A DNA stretch of 64,000 nt, from the NCBI GenBank assembly GCA_048465415.1, contig DBFWLO010000010.1, positions 1 to 64,000 on the forward strand. Reading direction: 5' to 3'. The translations under genes and the position numbers were made by a program. The notes below the pieces were generated by a model. It made no database searches, was not told where the DNA came from, and saw nothing but the letters and a program-made list of their open reading frames with translations. Position 1 is the first letter of the stretch; every line of letters starts with the position of its first letter. Source of the DNA: Scatosoma sp048465415. Its GTDB lineage: Bacteria; Bacillota; Clostridia; Christensenellales; Borkfalkiaceae. Below, piece after piece: positions 33,265 to 44,700 of the stretch.

Positions 33265-34163
33265 TGAAGGTATCTTATTTAAACGATGCGTTTTTCAGTC
33301 GGCTGGAAACGCTGGCGTTAAACCTTCGCACCGATCTTTCGGGATATTTCGGCGGAAAACACCTCGTCAAGACGTACGGTCAGACTGTGGAATTCGCCGA
33401 TTATCGCGAATATCAGCTCGGAGACGATATCCGACGCATCGACTGGAATCTGTATAGCCGTTTTGAAAAATACTTTCTTAAGCTGTTTACGGACGAACGC
33501 CAGATGCAGGTTCAGATTTTTCTGGATTGTTCTGCTTCCATGGGTAAGGAGAATCCTAAAAAGGCTGCTTATACGATAGCTACGGCGGCTGCTTTAGGAT
33601 TTTTGTCCGTTCATAACATGGACAAGGTTTCCTATAAGCTCATGCGTGAAAATCGTGCGGAGGATCCGTTCGGCACGATCGTCGGAAAAAATGCTTTTTT
33701 CCGTGCGATCAGCGAATTGGAAAATACGCAATTTGCCGAAGAGACGGATATTGAAGCCGCAGTCAAGGGCTGTCCCAATCTCGGCAGCGGAAACGGGCTT
33801 GCGGTGATCATTTCCGATTTCTTTACCGAAAGCGATTGGAAAAAGGCGATCGATTATCTTTGTTATCTGCACAAGCAGGTATTGCTTATTCAGGTGCTCA
33901 CGCCCGAAGAGGCGGAGCCTACTTACTCCGGCAGAGTCAATCTCATCGATCTCGAATCTCCCGATCTCTCCGACGGAAGAAATATGAAACTCAGAATTAA
34001 CGGCAGTATGCAAGCCGCCTATGACGAAGCAATTCGTGATTTAAAGGCGGGAATTAAAGCATTCTGCGTTTCCCGCGGAGCGGAGTTCGTTTCCGTGCGC
34101 ACCGATCAGCCCATTGAGAAAATGTTGTTCGGTGAATTATTGAAAATAGGAATAATGGGATGA
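33264..34163 (+). CDS. DUF58 domain protein
   Basis: 299 aa. The DUF58 hallmark near residues 50-75 (VEFADYREYQLGDDIRRIDW, then NLYSRFEKYFLKLF) is followed by a VWA-like fold with an intact MIDAS start, FLDCSASMG, at about residue 88. Members partner with MoxR ATPases. The protein has no membrane helix and probably sits at the inner face of the membrane with the BatA-like proteins. It is coupled to moxR at its start and to the next gene at its end (ATGA overlap). Confidence 0.92.
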   Translation: MKVSYLNDAFFSRLETLALNLRTDLSGYFGGKHLVKTYGQTVEFADYREYQLGDDIRRIDWNLYSRFEKYFLKLFTDERQMQVQIFLDCSASMGKENPKKAAYTIATAAALGFLSVHNMDKVSYKLMRENRAEDPFGTIVGKNAFFRAISELENTQFAEETDIEAAVKGCPNLGSGNGLAVIISDFFTESDWKKAIDYLCYLHKQVLLIQVLTPEEAEPTYSGRVNLIDLESPDLSDGRNMKLRINGSMQAAYDEAIRDLKAGIKAFCVSRGAEFVSVRTDQPIEKMLFGELLKIGIMG

Positions 34164-36100
34164 AATTGTTAACACCGTTGGGATTATTGGGATTATTGGG
34201 GATTTTGGTATTGCTCCTTATTTACCTTTTGAAACCCAACTACCAACAAAAGATGGTTTCCAGCACCTATGTCTGGAAACTTAGCCTTCGTTATCGAAAG
34301 AAAAAGCTGCCGATCAGTAAACTTAGAAATTTATTGATCATTCTTTGCCAGATTCTCATCGTTACGGCATGTGCGCTGATTCTGACTCAACCGGTTATCC
34401 AGGCGGAGGGACCTCCCGAAATCACGGAAAAGGTTGCGGTGATCGACGCTTCCGCTGCCATGCGCGTGAAGGGAGAACGGAATACCCGTTTCGAGCGCGC
34501 GGTGGAAAACGCCAAAGCATGTTCCAAGGACGTTTTTGAAAAGGACGGAATCATGACTATCATTCTGGCGGGAAAGAAAGCCGAAATTCTGGCGTTCCGA
34601 TTCAAAGCGACGGACTCCCAAGACCTCTACGCGATATTCGACGAACTTCTTGCCGAAGATGCCTGTACTTACGGAAATGCGGATATCGACGGAGCACTTA
34701 AACTTTCGGGCGACGTATTTTCGGAGAATCCGTATGCGGAAGTTATTCTTTATACGTCGAATAGGTACATAGACAAAGCGAACGTTCAGGTCGTTGACGT
34801 AAGTGAACAGACAGAATGGAATGCGGCGATTCTCGATTGCCGCGCGACACTTGAAGAAAACTATTACACCTTTTATATTGATGTCGTGTGTTACGGCAGG
34901 AGCGAGGAACTTACCGTTACGGGAGAAATTTATGGCGTGAATAACGACGGGGCAAAGCTCTCATTCAGCACTGATCCTGTTTATTGCGAAAATGGTCTGA
35001 CGCAGACCATTGTTATAAAAAAGGTTAAAACAAAAACAGGTAAAATAGATGTTTTTAAATTCGATTCCATTTATGTCGAACTCAACGGAATGGACGACGA
35101 TCTTTCCTACGATAATCAATTCTATCTTTATGGAGGAGAAGAGCCGACAATCCGCATACAGTATTACAGCAGCGCGCCCAACACCTTTTTCAGCGACGCT
35201 TTAATGATTCTTCGCGACGGTATGCGCGGACGCTGGCGTGTGGAAATTTCCGAGGTCAGAACCGGAATACCGGAAATGAGCGGTTTCGATTTCTATATTT
35301 TTGAGCATCAGATGCCTGCGGAGCTTCCCAAAGACGGAGTTGTGCTTCTCGTCAATCCTTCGACTGTTCCGAAGGATTTAGATATAACACTGAGAAAGAA
35401 AAAGATCACAGGGAATTTTCAGCTTTCTTCGGGAAAGACACATGAAATTACGCAGTTTATGAATCCGGAAAAAATTGAGGTCAGCGAATATACGCGGGTG
35501 GAGACTTACGAAGGCTTTGAGCCTTTGCTGTACTGCGGCAACGATCCCGCTTTACTCGTCAAAAAGGATAAGGCTGCAAGGATAGTCGTTCTTCCGTTCA
35601 GTCTGAATTATTCGACCTTTCCGATACGTATAGATTTTCCGGTATTTATAGAGAATCTTTTCAATTATTTTATTCCTTCTCCGGCTACGATCGAAACGGA
35701 AGAGGACGGCGTGAAAGTGAAAACGCCGCAATATGTATTCGACATCAACGAGAATTTATGGCTCAATACGCGCGGTACGGCACTTTATTTGCAGGGATCT
35801 AACCCTAATGAGGGAACCAATTACGAATTTGAAGCTCTTCCTGCGGAAGTCGCGCTTTCCAAATGCGGAGTGTATACAATTAAACAAAAATTGCTTTCAG
35901 GCGAAAGCGTCGTTACTTTTATTTATGCGAAAATGCCTTCCGAGCAAAGCAATATTTTCCGTACGGTGGACTCGTTGGAGCCTGTGGGAACTATTTTACC
36001 GGAACGAAAAAAGGACGACGATCTCATCGTCTATTTTGCCGCAGCGCTTATCGCGTTGTTGTTTACCGAATGGTTGCTGCAAGCGCGGGAAAATTTTTAG
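34160..36100 (+). CDS. BatA-like membrane VWA protein with altered MIDAS
   Basis: 646 aa. The N-terminus is a BatA-type double helix: residues 5-25 (LGLLGLLGILVLLLIYLLKP) and 60-80 (LLIILCQILIVTACALILTQ) around the conserved SSTYVWKLSLRYRKKKLP. A VWA-like domain starts with VAVIDASAAMRVKGERNTRF at about residue 92; the usual DxSxS is DASAA here, so metal binding may be weakened. A long beta-rich exported portion follows, and a C-terminal helix (IVYFAAALIALLFTEWLLQA) near 620-640. In related systems BatA proteins form a membrane complex activated by MoxR. It overlaps the preceding gene and is 13 bp from the next. Confidence 0.85.
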   Translation: MKLLTPLGLLGLLGILVLLLIYLLKPNYQQKMVSSTYVWKLSLRYRKKKLPISKLRNLLIILCQILIVTACALILTQPVIQAEGPPEITEKVAVIDASAAMRVKGERNTRFERAVENAKACSKDVFEKDGIMTIILAGKKAEILAFRFKATDSQDLYAIFDELLAEDACTYGNADIDGALKLSGDVFSENPYAEVILYTSNRYIDKANVQVVDVSEQTEWNAAILDCRATLEENYYTFYIDVVCYGRSEELTVTGEIYGVNNDGAKLSFSTDPVYCENGLTQTIVIKKVKTKTGKIDVFKFDSIYVELNGMDDDLSYDNQFYLYGGEEPTIRIQYYSSAPNTFFSDALMILRDGMRGRWRVEISEVRTGIPEMSGFDFYIFEHQMPAELPKDGVVLLVNPSTVPKDLDITLRKKKITGNFQLSSGKTHEITQFMNPEKIEVSEYTRVETYEGFEPLLYCGNDPALLVKKDKAARIVVLPFSLNYSTFPIRIDFPVFIENLFNYFIPSPATIETEEDGVKVKTPQYVFDINENLWLNTRGTALYLQGSNPNEGTNYEFEALPAEVALSKCGVYTIKQKLLSGESVVTFIYAKMPSEQSNIFRTVDSLEPVGTILPERKKDDDLIVYFAAALIALLFTEWLLQARENF

Positions 36101-36113
36101 GGAGTAACGAAAT

Positions 36114-38843
36114 ATGACGAATTTTCAAATTCAATTTACGTATCCCTGGCTTTTGCTGTTGCTTATTCCAGCGGTATTTTTTTCACTCTTTCCCTACTTC
36201 CGCAAGCCGAAAAAGTACCGCCGCACCCGGAACCGTATTATTTCCGTTGTGCTTCACACCATGATCATGGTACTGTGTATTTTCGCCCTTTCGGGGATTC
36301 ATTTCAATTATAAAAAGATCAATGCAGATAACGAAATATTTCTTCTCGTCGACGTATCGTACAGCGGAAGAGAAACGCAGAAGCAGAAAAACGAGTTTGT
36401 CGAATCGGTGCTCGATAACGGAAATTCCGAATACAACATCGGGATTATTACCTTCGGTTACGACCAAAAATATGCTGCGGAGCTTTCTACGAACGCAAAA
36501 GAGACTTATGAAAATTATTTAAACTCTCTTAAAAACAATATGCCCGACGACAGCGCGACAGATATCGCTGGCGCCGTGTCCTTCGCGCGGAAGTGTGCAA
36601 CGCATCCCGAAACGGCGAAGTTCGTTATTTTATCCGATGGTATTGAAACGGACGGCGAAGCGCTTACGGCCATTAAAACCGCGGCAGCCGAGGGTATTCG
36701 TGTGGATACGGTTTCTTTTACTGATAAAAATAGGGACGAACAACAAGAGATACAGATCGTAGGAATGGTGATGCCCGAAGATACCATCACAGTCAATACG
36801 GATACTAAGTTTGGCGTAACCGTGCAAAGTTCCGTCGTACAGGACGCGAAGCTGACTCTTTTTGATAACGATGAAAAAGGAAAATCAATAGAAATTTCTT
36901 TAAAGCCGGGGGTAGAGACTTTTGACATTACGCATATATTTACCGGCCAAGAGCTCCATACGCTCTCCTTTGAGATTTCTTCTAAAGGGGAAAAGGAGGC
37001 GCTGAAAGATAAGGTAAAAGCGAATAATGTATACAACTCCTATATTTACATAGAAGTATATGATAAAATTCTTATGCTGGAAAGTATTCCGGACGAATCG
37101 GCAAATCTAAAAGCGATTTTGGAAAAAGATTATACGGTAGACGTTTTAAATATTGCCGACGCCACGGGAATTCCCAGTTCGCTCGAAGAAATGCGTTTAT
37201 ACGATCAGGTCGTTCTTGTCAACGTCACACCTTCCGATATGCCCGAGGGATTTGAAGAATTGCTCAATACTTACGTAAAGGAATTGGGCGGCGGACTTTT
37301 CACTGTCGGAGGGAATAAAGCGAACAGTGATAAAGAAGCGCACGCATACAATCGCGACGAGTTGTATAATACAACTTATCAGGAGATGCTTCCCGTACTT
37401 GCCCAAAAATATACGCCCCCGCTCGGAGTGGTCATTATCATCGATTGTTCGGGAAGTATGGACAAAGTTCTCGAAGACGCGAAAGCGGGCGCCCGCGCCT
37501 GTCTGAACGCTATGACCGACCGCGATTATTGCAGCGTTATGGCGCTTAGCGACGATTATCAGGAGAAACTTGCCCTTACTCCCGTGACGCGCGAATATGA
37601 AATTGTCGCCGCGATCGACAGTATTGAAATAGGCGGCGGAACGATGCTGACTCCGTCGATTAAACGGGCGGGAGATGCGCTCAAAGCGCAGACGAACATT
37701 GAAAAGAGACATATTATCGTCGTTTCCGACTGTATGTTTAACGATGGAGTGGAGAGTTACAAGCCCGTGCTTGAATCGAACTATGAGGCGGGAATCACCC
37801 TTTCCATCGTCGGCGTCAATACGTCTACGAGCAGCGAAGCGGTGGGCAGGGAAGCCGTTAAGATCGGAAACGGAGGGCAAGATAACTGGGAGAGAAAATA
37901 TCATCATTCCAACAACGGCGAAGATCTTTCATCGATTATGCGCGAGGATTTAAACGTTCCCGAGATCAAAGAAATTTCGTCCGAGTCCTTTACGCCCACT
38001 ATTCGTATCCACAACGCAGTCGTCAGCGGCGTCACGCAGGAAGATATGCCGAAGTTGAAAGGCTATTACGGCACCAAGATCAAAGACGGCGCGGAAATCG
38101 TGCTTGCGGGGCAATTTGTCCCCATTTATGCTCAGTGGAAATACGGAAACGGCAGAGTCGGCAGTTTTATGTGCGACTTGAACGGAACTTGGTCCGCGGA
38201 ATTCCTACAAAGCGAAGCGGGTCCGAGAATCATCAAAAATATTATCAGCGTACTATTTCCGCAAGAGAGTATTCGGGAAAAGGAAATTGTCGCGACGCTT
38301 ACCGAAAAGAATTACGGGAATGTACTTAACGTATATACGGATATGGAAACGGACGAGCGTATCGAATTGCAGATTAAGAAACTTCCTACGGGTAAAGAAC
38401 AGGTTGTCAGTCCGACAGAGGAAGCAGGTTATACGCAGATTCCTTTTTCTATAACTTCTCCCGGCGTATACGAGATCGTTGTGCAGAAAAAGAAGGGGAC
38501 GGTAGTCGTTTCCGAATGTACTCTTTACAAAGCATTCTCCTATTCTCAGGAATATAATATGTTCGTGGAAGCAGATGAGAAAACGTCACTCGCATTACTC
38601 GGTGGAATGGCGGGCGCCGGTAAAGGCAAGGTTATTGAAGAGGCTCATGAAGTCTTTGACGACTACTTTGTTAAGAGGGTTCCTTACAGTTTTGATCCCC
38701 GTCTGATCTTCGTTATTATTTCGATCGTACTCTTCCTTTTAGACGTAGCTGTTCGTAAATTTAAGTTCAAGTGGATTCACGAATTGATCCGCGAAAGGAA
38801 AGAAAAAGAAGAATTGGGAATAAAAGTATACGAGAAGGAATAG
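36114..38843 (+). CDS. Large membrane protein with two VWA domains
   Basis: 909 aa. Two N-terminal helices (about 10-28 and 40-60; WLLLLLIPAVFFSLFPYF, IISVVLHTMIMVLCIFALSG) precede a first VWA domain (EIFLLVDVSYSGRETQKQK, MIDAS DVSYS, about 75-210). A glutamine-amidotransferase-like Rossmann portion (IPDESANLKAILEKDYTVDV and ELGGGLFTVGGN) lies at about 325-410. A second VWA with complete MIDAS (IIIDCSGSMDKVLEDAKAGA) begins near residue 443. The C-terminus has a helix (LIFVIISIVLFLLDVAV) and a basic cytoplasmic tail. Architecture matches the large VWA proteins that close MoxR-DUF58-BatA operons. The exported domains may bind LRR or lipoprotein partners, inferred from the genes that follow directly. 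Confidence 0.88.
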   Translation: MTNFQIQFTYPWLLLLLIPAVFFSLFPYFRKPKKYRRTRNRIISVVLHTMIMVLCIFALSGIHFNYKKINADNEIFLLVDVSYSGRETQKQKNEFVESVLDNGNSEYNIGIITFGYDQKYAAELSTNAKETYENYLNSLKNNMPDDSATDIAGAVSFARKCATHPETAKFVILSDGIETDGEALTAIKTAAAEGIRVDTVSFTDKNRDEQQEIQIVGMVMPEDTITVNTDTKFGVTVQSSVVQDAKLTLFDNDEKGKSIEISLKPGVETFDITHIFTGQELHTLSFEISSKGEKEALKDKVKANNVYNSYIYIEVYDKILMLESIPDESANLKAILEKDYTVDVLNIADATGIPSSLEEMRLYDQVVLVNVTPSDMPEGFEELLNTYVKELGGGLFTVGGNKANSDKEAHAYNRDELYNTTYQEMLPVLAQKYTPPLGVVIIIDCSGSMDKVLEDAKAGARACLNAMTDRDYCSVMALSDDYQEKLALTPVTREYEIVAAIDSIEIGGGTMLTPSIKRAGDALKAQTNIEKRHIIVVSDCMFNDGVESYKPVLESNYEAGITLSIVGVNTSTSSEAVGREAVKIGNGGQDNWERKYHHSNNGEDLSSIMREDLNVPEIKEISSESFTPTIRIHNAVVSGVTQEDMPKLKGYYGTKIKDGAEIVLAGQFVPIYAQWKYGNGRVGSFMCDLNGTWSAEFLQSEAGPRIIKNIISVLFPQESIREKEIVATLTEKNYGNVLNVYTDMETDERIELQIKKLPTGKEQVVSPTEEAGYTQIPFSITSPGVYEIVVQKKKGTVVVSECTLYKAFSYSQEYNMFVEADEKTSLALLGGMAGAGKGKVIEEAHEVFDDYFVKRVPYSFDPRLIFVIISIVLFLLDVAVRKFKFKWIHELIRERKEKEELGIKVYEKE

Positions 38844-38888
38844 TTTCTCATGAAGCGTGCCGCAGGGTGCGCCGGCATTGGAGGAAAA

Positions 38889-41678
38889 ATGAAAAAATTT
38901 CGTCTGTTGACGATCATTGCTCTCATTGCGTGTTATATTCTGTCCGCTGCGGCGTGTACGGGAGGCGGCACCGTACTCGATACCCCGACGGGACTTTGGG
39001 TGGACGCCGACCTGACGCTGAACTGGAACAAGGTCGAAAATGCAAGTAAATACAAAGTAGATATCAGCGGTCAGGAAAAAAGTACGAGAATAACAACTTT
39101 TTCGCTCGTTTCGCTGGAAGCAGGCTCTTATACGCTACGAGTCAAGGCGATCAGCGACGAAGACACGTTTGCCGATTCCGAATGGTCTGCGCCTTATGAG
39201 TTTGTGCGCGACGCCGAAACCGGACTTTCTTACCGGCTCACCGATGATGAAAGCGGATATGAACTTATGAGCGCGGGCTCCGCGGTGGGCGTCGTTACCG
39301 TCGAAAACGTATATCGCGGCAAGCCGGTCGTAGCGATTGCCGAAAACGCTTTTTACGGCATCGATCGTGTGACTTCGGTTATTATCGGCAATAATGTGCG
39401 GACAATCGGAAACAGTGCTTTTTTTAACTGCGGCGATCTTGAAAGCATCACGATTCCCGAAAGCGTCGTCGAAATTGGTGAAAATGCGTTTCAAAACTGC
39501 CATAGCCTCAAAGAGATCGAGATTCCCGCAAATGTGACGGAAATTGCAAAGGGTACCTTTGCCAGATCCGCGATAGAACGTATTGTACTTCCCGAGACGC
39601 TTGTTTCTATCGGCGAAAACGCGTTTACTTCTTGTCAGCGGCTTAAAGATATAACCTTTGGAAATAATTTGACGATAATCGGCGATTCCGCATTCCGTGA
39701 ATGTACTGCATTAACTGCGGTCGTTTTGCCTGACAGTCTTACGACGCTGGTTGATAAAGCGTTTATGGAATGTACCGCGCTCGCGTCCCTTTCTATGGGA
39801 ACAGGACTTGTTTCTATCGGACAATATGCATTCCAGGACTGCATATCGCTAAAAAGGATCGAGATTTCCGACAGCGTCGAAGTACTCGGTAAATCGTGTT
39901 TTTATGGTTGCAGCGCTCTGTCGGAGATTTCGCTCGGCGCAGGCATAAAATTTATCGACTCGACGGTATTCGGGGAAACCCAGTTTTTAAAACAGCAAGA
40001 GGGTGTGGTTTATCTCGGAGATACGCATAAATGGCTGGTTGTAAATAAAGACACGGAAGCAGCCAATATTTCCATTGCGGAGGATACCTACGGGATTGCC
40101 TCTTATGCTTTTTACAACAGTAAACTGGAAAGCGTAAAAATCCCGGACAGCGTCCACTTCGTCAACCCGGGGGCGTTTGCTAACTGCAGTACAATGATGA
40201 GCGCAACGATCGGCGACGGAATATCGGAGCTGAGCTCAAGCATGTTCCATAACTGCTCCAATCTCAAGTATGTAACTTTCGGCGCAAATGTTCAACGGAT
40301 AAACGGAAATGCTTTTAACAGCTGCACAATGTTGAAAACCATCACCATTCCCGAGACGATTACCGAAATCGGACAAAACGCTTTTTATAACACGGCGCTT
40401 TGGAACTCTACCTCCGGCTTGATATATGCCGATAATTGGCTTGTCGGCAGTTCGCTTTCCGGAGAAGTTTCTATTAAGGAAGGAACGGTCGGTATTTCCG
40501 ATTATGTTTTTTATAATTCAACGATGGATTCGGTGGCGTTTCCCGAAGGATTGAAATACATCGGAGAAGGCGCGTTTGTCGGTGCAGCGATCAACAAAAA
40601 GGTGGAGATTCCCGACGGCGTTAAGGAGATCAAAGATTACACTTTCTATTATTGCAAATCCCTGCCTGGCGTATATCTGCCCAATTCGGTGACAAAAATA
40701 GGAAAATCCGTTTTTAATGAATGTAATTCTTTGAAAAATATCCATCTTTCTACCGAATTGACGGAAATCTCTGATTATTTATTCTATAACTGCACTTCTC
40801 TGGGAATGCTCGTCATTCCGAATAAGGTGCAGCGCATCGGCCGAGCAGCTTTTTACGGATGTACGCAGTTAGGCTGGGAATTAGAGTCGAAAGAGTTGGG
40901 GGGCATAATTATTCCGGTACGCGTTCCCGTTAAACTTGTACTTCCCGACAGCGTAGAAGAAATTGCCGAGTATGCTTTCTACAAAAGCGGACTTTACGAG
41001 ATCGGATTCGGAACAGGTCTTAAAAAAGTCGGGAAGTCCGCTTTCTATTGCAACGAGAACCTTCAAAGCGTTTCTCTTCCGGCGGGCGTTGCGGAAATTT
41101 CCGACTTTGCATTTTACGGGTGCAAAAACCTCGAAAAAATTACTATGCCCAACGTGACGAAAATTGGAAGATCCTCTTTTTATGGATGTAAGAAGCTCGA
41201 AAACCTCGTGCTTCCTGCGACGCTTAAATCGATCGGCTATATGGCGTTTCAGGATTGCAGAGCACTTAAAACGCTCATCATTCCCGCAAGCGTGGAAGAG
41301 ATCGGAGATTTCGCTTTCCTTTGCGGCGACGTTTTGACAGTATTCTGCGAAGCGGAAAAAGCGGGTGAAAATTGGAGCCCCGCATGGAATAAGCGTAACC
41401 GTCCCGTCATTTGGGGGTGTACGCTATCGGCAGATAAATCATACGTCGTATCTTTCACAATGAATAACTCTGTGGAAAATTATACGGCGGAAAACGGTAT
41501 CAATGCCCCTTATCGTGAGGGATATACGTTTGACTGTTGGCTGAGCGCGATGAAGGACTATGACGCAAAAGATGTTCATAGCGCCCCCGACGGCACTAAG
41601 CTGAGCGCTTCCTGGAAAGAAATAGATGAACCGGAACCCGACCTCCCCGACGAAGGCGGAGACGAGGCCCAGGCTTAA
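38889..41678 (+). CDS. BspA-like LRR_5 lipoprotein, 929 aa
   Basis: The ATG at 38889 is chosen because TGGAGG stands 7 bases before it; the in-frame ATG at 38850 has no RBS and would spoil the signal peptide. The signal peptide ends SAAAC with Cys23. A fibronectin-III-like domain (TGLWVDADLTLNWNKVENAS) spans about 35-115. About 25-30 LRR_5 units follow (about 150-830, for example LESITIPESVVEIGENAF and LKTLIIPASVEEIGDFAFL). The C-terminus is one InlB-like GW-type unit (GYTFDCWLSAMKDYD, LSASWKEI). It is 45 bp behind the double-VWA gene and thus in the same operon. Likely a substrate-binding surface lipoprotein. Confidence 0.92.
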   Translation: MKKFRLLTIIALIACYILSAAACTGGGTVLDTPTGLWVDADLTLNWNKVENASKYKVDISGQEKSTRITTFSLVSLEAGSYTLRVKAISDEDTFADSEWSAPYEFVRDAETGLSYRLTDDESGYELMSAGSAVGVVTVENVYRGKPVVAIAENAFYGIDRVTSVIIGNNVRTIGNSAFFNCGDLESITIPESVVEIGENAFQNCHSLKEIEIPANVTEIAKGTFARSAIERIVLPETLVSIGENAFTSCQRLKDITFGNNLTIIGDSAFRECTALTAVVLPDSLTTLVDKAFMECTALASLSMGTGLVSIGQYAFQDCISLKRIEISDSVEVLGKSCFYGCSALSEISLGAGIKFIDSTVFGETQFLKQQEGVVYLGDTHKWLVVNKDTEAANISIAEDTYGIASYAFYNSKLESVKIPDSVHFVNPGAFANCSTMMSATIGDGISELSSSMFHNCSNLKYVTFGANVQRINGNAFNSCTMLKTITIPETITEIGQNAFYNTALWNSTSGLIYADNWLVGSSLSGEVSIKEGTVGISDYVFYNSTMDSVAFPEGLKYIGEGAFVGAAINKKVEIPDGVKEIKDYTFYYCKSLPGVYLPNSVTKIGKSVFNECNSLKNIHLSTELTEISDYLFYNCTSLGMLVIPNKVQRIGRAAFYGCTQLGWELESKELGGIIIPVRVPVKLVLPDSVEEIAEYAFYKSGLYEIGFGTGLKKVGKSAFYCNENLQSVSLPAGVAEISDFAFYGCKNLEKITMPNVTKIGRSSFYGCKKLENLVLPATLKSIGYMAFQDCRALKTLIIPASVEEIGDFAFLCGDVLTVFCEAEKAGENWSPAWNKRNRPVIWGCTLSADKSYVVSFTMNNSVENYTAENGINAPYREGYTFDCWLSAMKDYDAKDVHSAPDGTKLSASWKEIDEPEPDLPDEGGDEAQA

Positions 41679-41711
41679 TTTTATCGATATAGCGCATTAA
41701 AAGGAGACATC

Positions 41712-44700
41712 ATGAAGAAACTGAATAGAGTTCTGCTTATTGCAGCACTTACCGTTGCAGCGTTCTTCGTTACGTTGTTTGCGGCATCTTGCTCAAAGAA
41801 ACCCGAGTACAACGTAACGTTTATGAACGGCGAGGAAATCGTTGCTACGGTGACAGGCCACGAAGGAGACGTCCTCGAAGCTCCCGCGGCTCCCCAAGAA
41901 GAGGGATATTCCTTTACCGGTTGGAGTCTTGGCGGTACCGGAGAAATCAAAGAATTCCCTACGACCATTCCCGGTGAAGACGTTACATATCATGCGAACT
42001 ATGCGAAACTTTACGCGATCGAATTGAACGTCGGAAGCGGTACGCTCGGTACTCAGAAGGTTTACGCGAGCGCGGGCAGCAATCTTTACGACGCGCTCAA
42101 AGACGTCGTTCCCACTACTTCGGACGATACGTATTTTGGCGCTTGGTTCTACGGAAACAAAGAAATTACTTCGGAATCGAATACGATTATGCCCAGAAAG
42201 GACATCACCGTACGTGCCCGTTATAAAGTCGATTATACGATCCAATTATATAAGCAGACGGAATTCAATGTCGACGGCTACGATAAAGACCCCATCGTGC
42301 AAAACGGCTCGGATTATGTTGAAACGAAAGTAAAGCCGACGGTGGTCTATCCCGAAGATTATGAGTACGTTTCGGAAACCGGAGAACAGACCGAGTTACA
42401 GCTTTCCAACGAGAAAGAAAAGAACGTTTATATTTATTATTGCCGGATTATCGGCGTCAATCTTGAATTTAACGCCAACGAGCCTGCGGATACCGAGGTC
42501 GCCGGTGAAATGGAGTCTCTCTATCTCCGCAAGGGAACGGAGACGAAAATAGCGGAGTGTGGTTATACCATTCAAGGCTATCGTTTTGCCGGCTGGGCAA
42601 CTAAGGTAGACGGTGATGTTGCTTATAAACCCGGCGAATCGTTCGACGGTCAGCAGAATCTTTTCCTCTATGCGGTATGGGATAAGGGATATACCGATAT
42701 GCGCGGAGGCGTCGATTATGTGTATATCGATCATTTCGATAAGCAGTTAGCTTATTTAGAAAGGACGGGAATATCCGAAAAACTCGGTTCGTACGATGAA
42801 GATACGAGAATTTTTTCCTTTGAGAAAAACGCGTCTTCCAAACTTCGCGGCCGTCTCGCTCTCGACGGCGAGAAATTCTATTATTTAGACGACGTAGAAG
42901 GTACTTACGGCGTTTATGACGCGTACAATTACGAAGCTAAATCGGAATCGATCAAGATCAACAGTTATAAAGACGCAGTATATACGAACGCCGAAGGAAC
43001 GTCGGTAAACGGAACATATACGCTCGGCAAAGAAGGCGATTATGAATTTACTTCCGAAAGCGGAACAGCCTTTTCTTTCCAGCTTACGACGGTGGATAAA
43101 GAGGGAACCGTTGGTTGCTTTATCAAAGGAAGTGAAGCCGGAATGTTCTTTATGCTCGACGGCAATTCGATTTCTCCTTTGTTCGTTTTGTCTCTTGACG
43201 GCTACGGCGGCATTAGTATAATTCTCAATCTTTCCACTTCGTATAGCGGCGTATATCAGCTTTCCCAGCTCGTAGAAGACGAAATCTATGCGGCAGTTTA
43301 TATGAACGGAGAATATCAGGCTTTGATCTTCCGTACGTATATCATTGAAGGAAAGTCTATTTTCCTCACGAGCGACGGCTTGCAGAATTCCTTAGAATAT
43401 ACTTACACGGACGAGGTTTCAGGCGCGGAAAAGACGGACGTACTTTTTATCGATGGATACGGTACCGCTACGTATACCCCCGACGGCGGCGAGCCGCAGG
43501 AAGGAAGCTATACAGTGCTTGATTCCAGTACTTACTCTCTGCAGTTTACTCCCAAGGAAGGCGATGGTTTTAAGTTCACATTCGATTCCAAGGGAAAAAC
43601 CTACCAACCCATCGAAAAGCAGTGCGGACGCTACCAGTTTATGAGCGGCGGTTATATTTATTACGTTCTTCTTCAAGTGAAGTATGACCATACCGCGACT
43701 ATCTACGTTCCCAACGCCGACGGTAAGACGTGGACGCCTATGGTAAACGGTACGTATGTGTCGGTCTCGAATCCTGAGAACAGCTTTATTTTCACCGCCG
43801 ACGAAGACGGCTGGGTTATCGAAAACGAGGCTTATCGGAAAAAATATTCCGAGTTTACTTTCCGCGTCGGTGTGACGAATAATTATTATATTTTTGAAAT
43901 TTACAATGCTGAGATGGAGGGCAAGATTCTCACGCCCGGCGACAGCAACTATACGTTTACGGGATATAATTCCGTGGTATGCAATATCCAGTCAAATCGT
44001 TATGAGGGAAGCTACCGTATTTATACTCCCGAGGACGGCAATACGTTCTTCAACTATATTGAAATTCTGCTCAGCAATAAAGTGACGATCATGCTCGTCG
44101 ATATTAGTAAGGATTCGACGCCTGTGTATAAAGAATACCTCGGCAATTCTTACGAAAACAGTTATAACAATCCCGGAAAATATTCCGCGCGTATTTATCC
44201 GCTGTCCGACAATTATATGGCAGTGGCCATTTACGACGAAGCGTCTAGTATGTATAAGTTTACCCTTTTGGGAACTTTCATCAATCAGGATAAGGATGAG
44301 AACAGCGACGCGGATAACTATTTCCTTTTCAACTATACGGCCGCCGCGCCCGACACCGAGGCGGAGATTCTCAACGAATTCGGCGAATTCCGCTGCCAGC
44401 TTTGGACTCTTTCGGGAACGAGAATATTCTTACAATATGATGAAAACCGCGTTCATACGGCGTCGGGATCCGACGGAAGCTCGATGGAATTTACGGCCTA
44501 CGGATTAGTTAACTATAAGGCGAGCCAGACGGCGGAACCTGTGCAGGGCAGATATTTGCAGCGCGGAGCGCTCTTTGCTTTCACTTCCTTCGAGACGGGC
44601 AAGAGTATTCTTTTCCACTTTACCAACGAAGAGGAAACGACATATGCTCCTGCCGGGGAAAAGGAAGGCGAGTATTATTTCTTTGACGGAAGCCAGCCTT

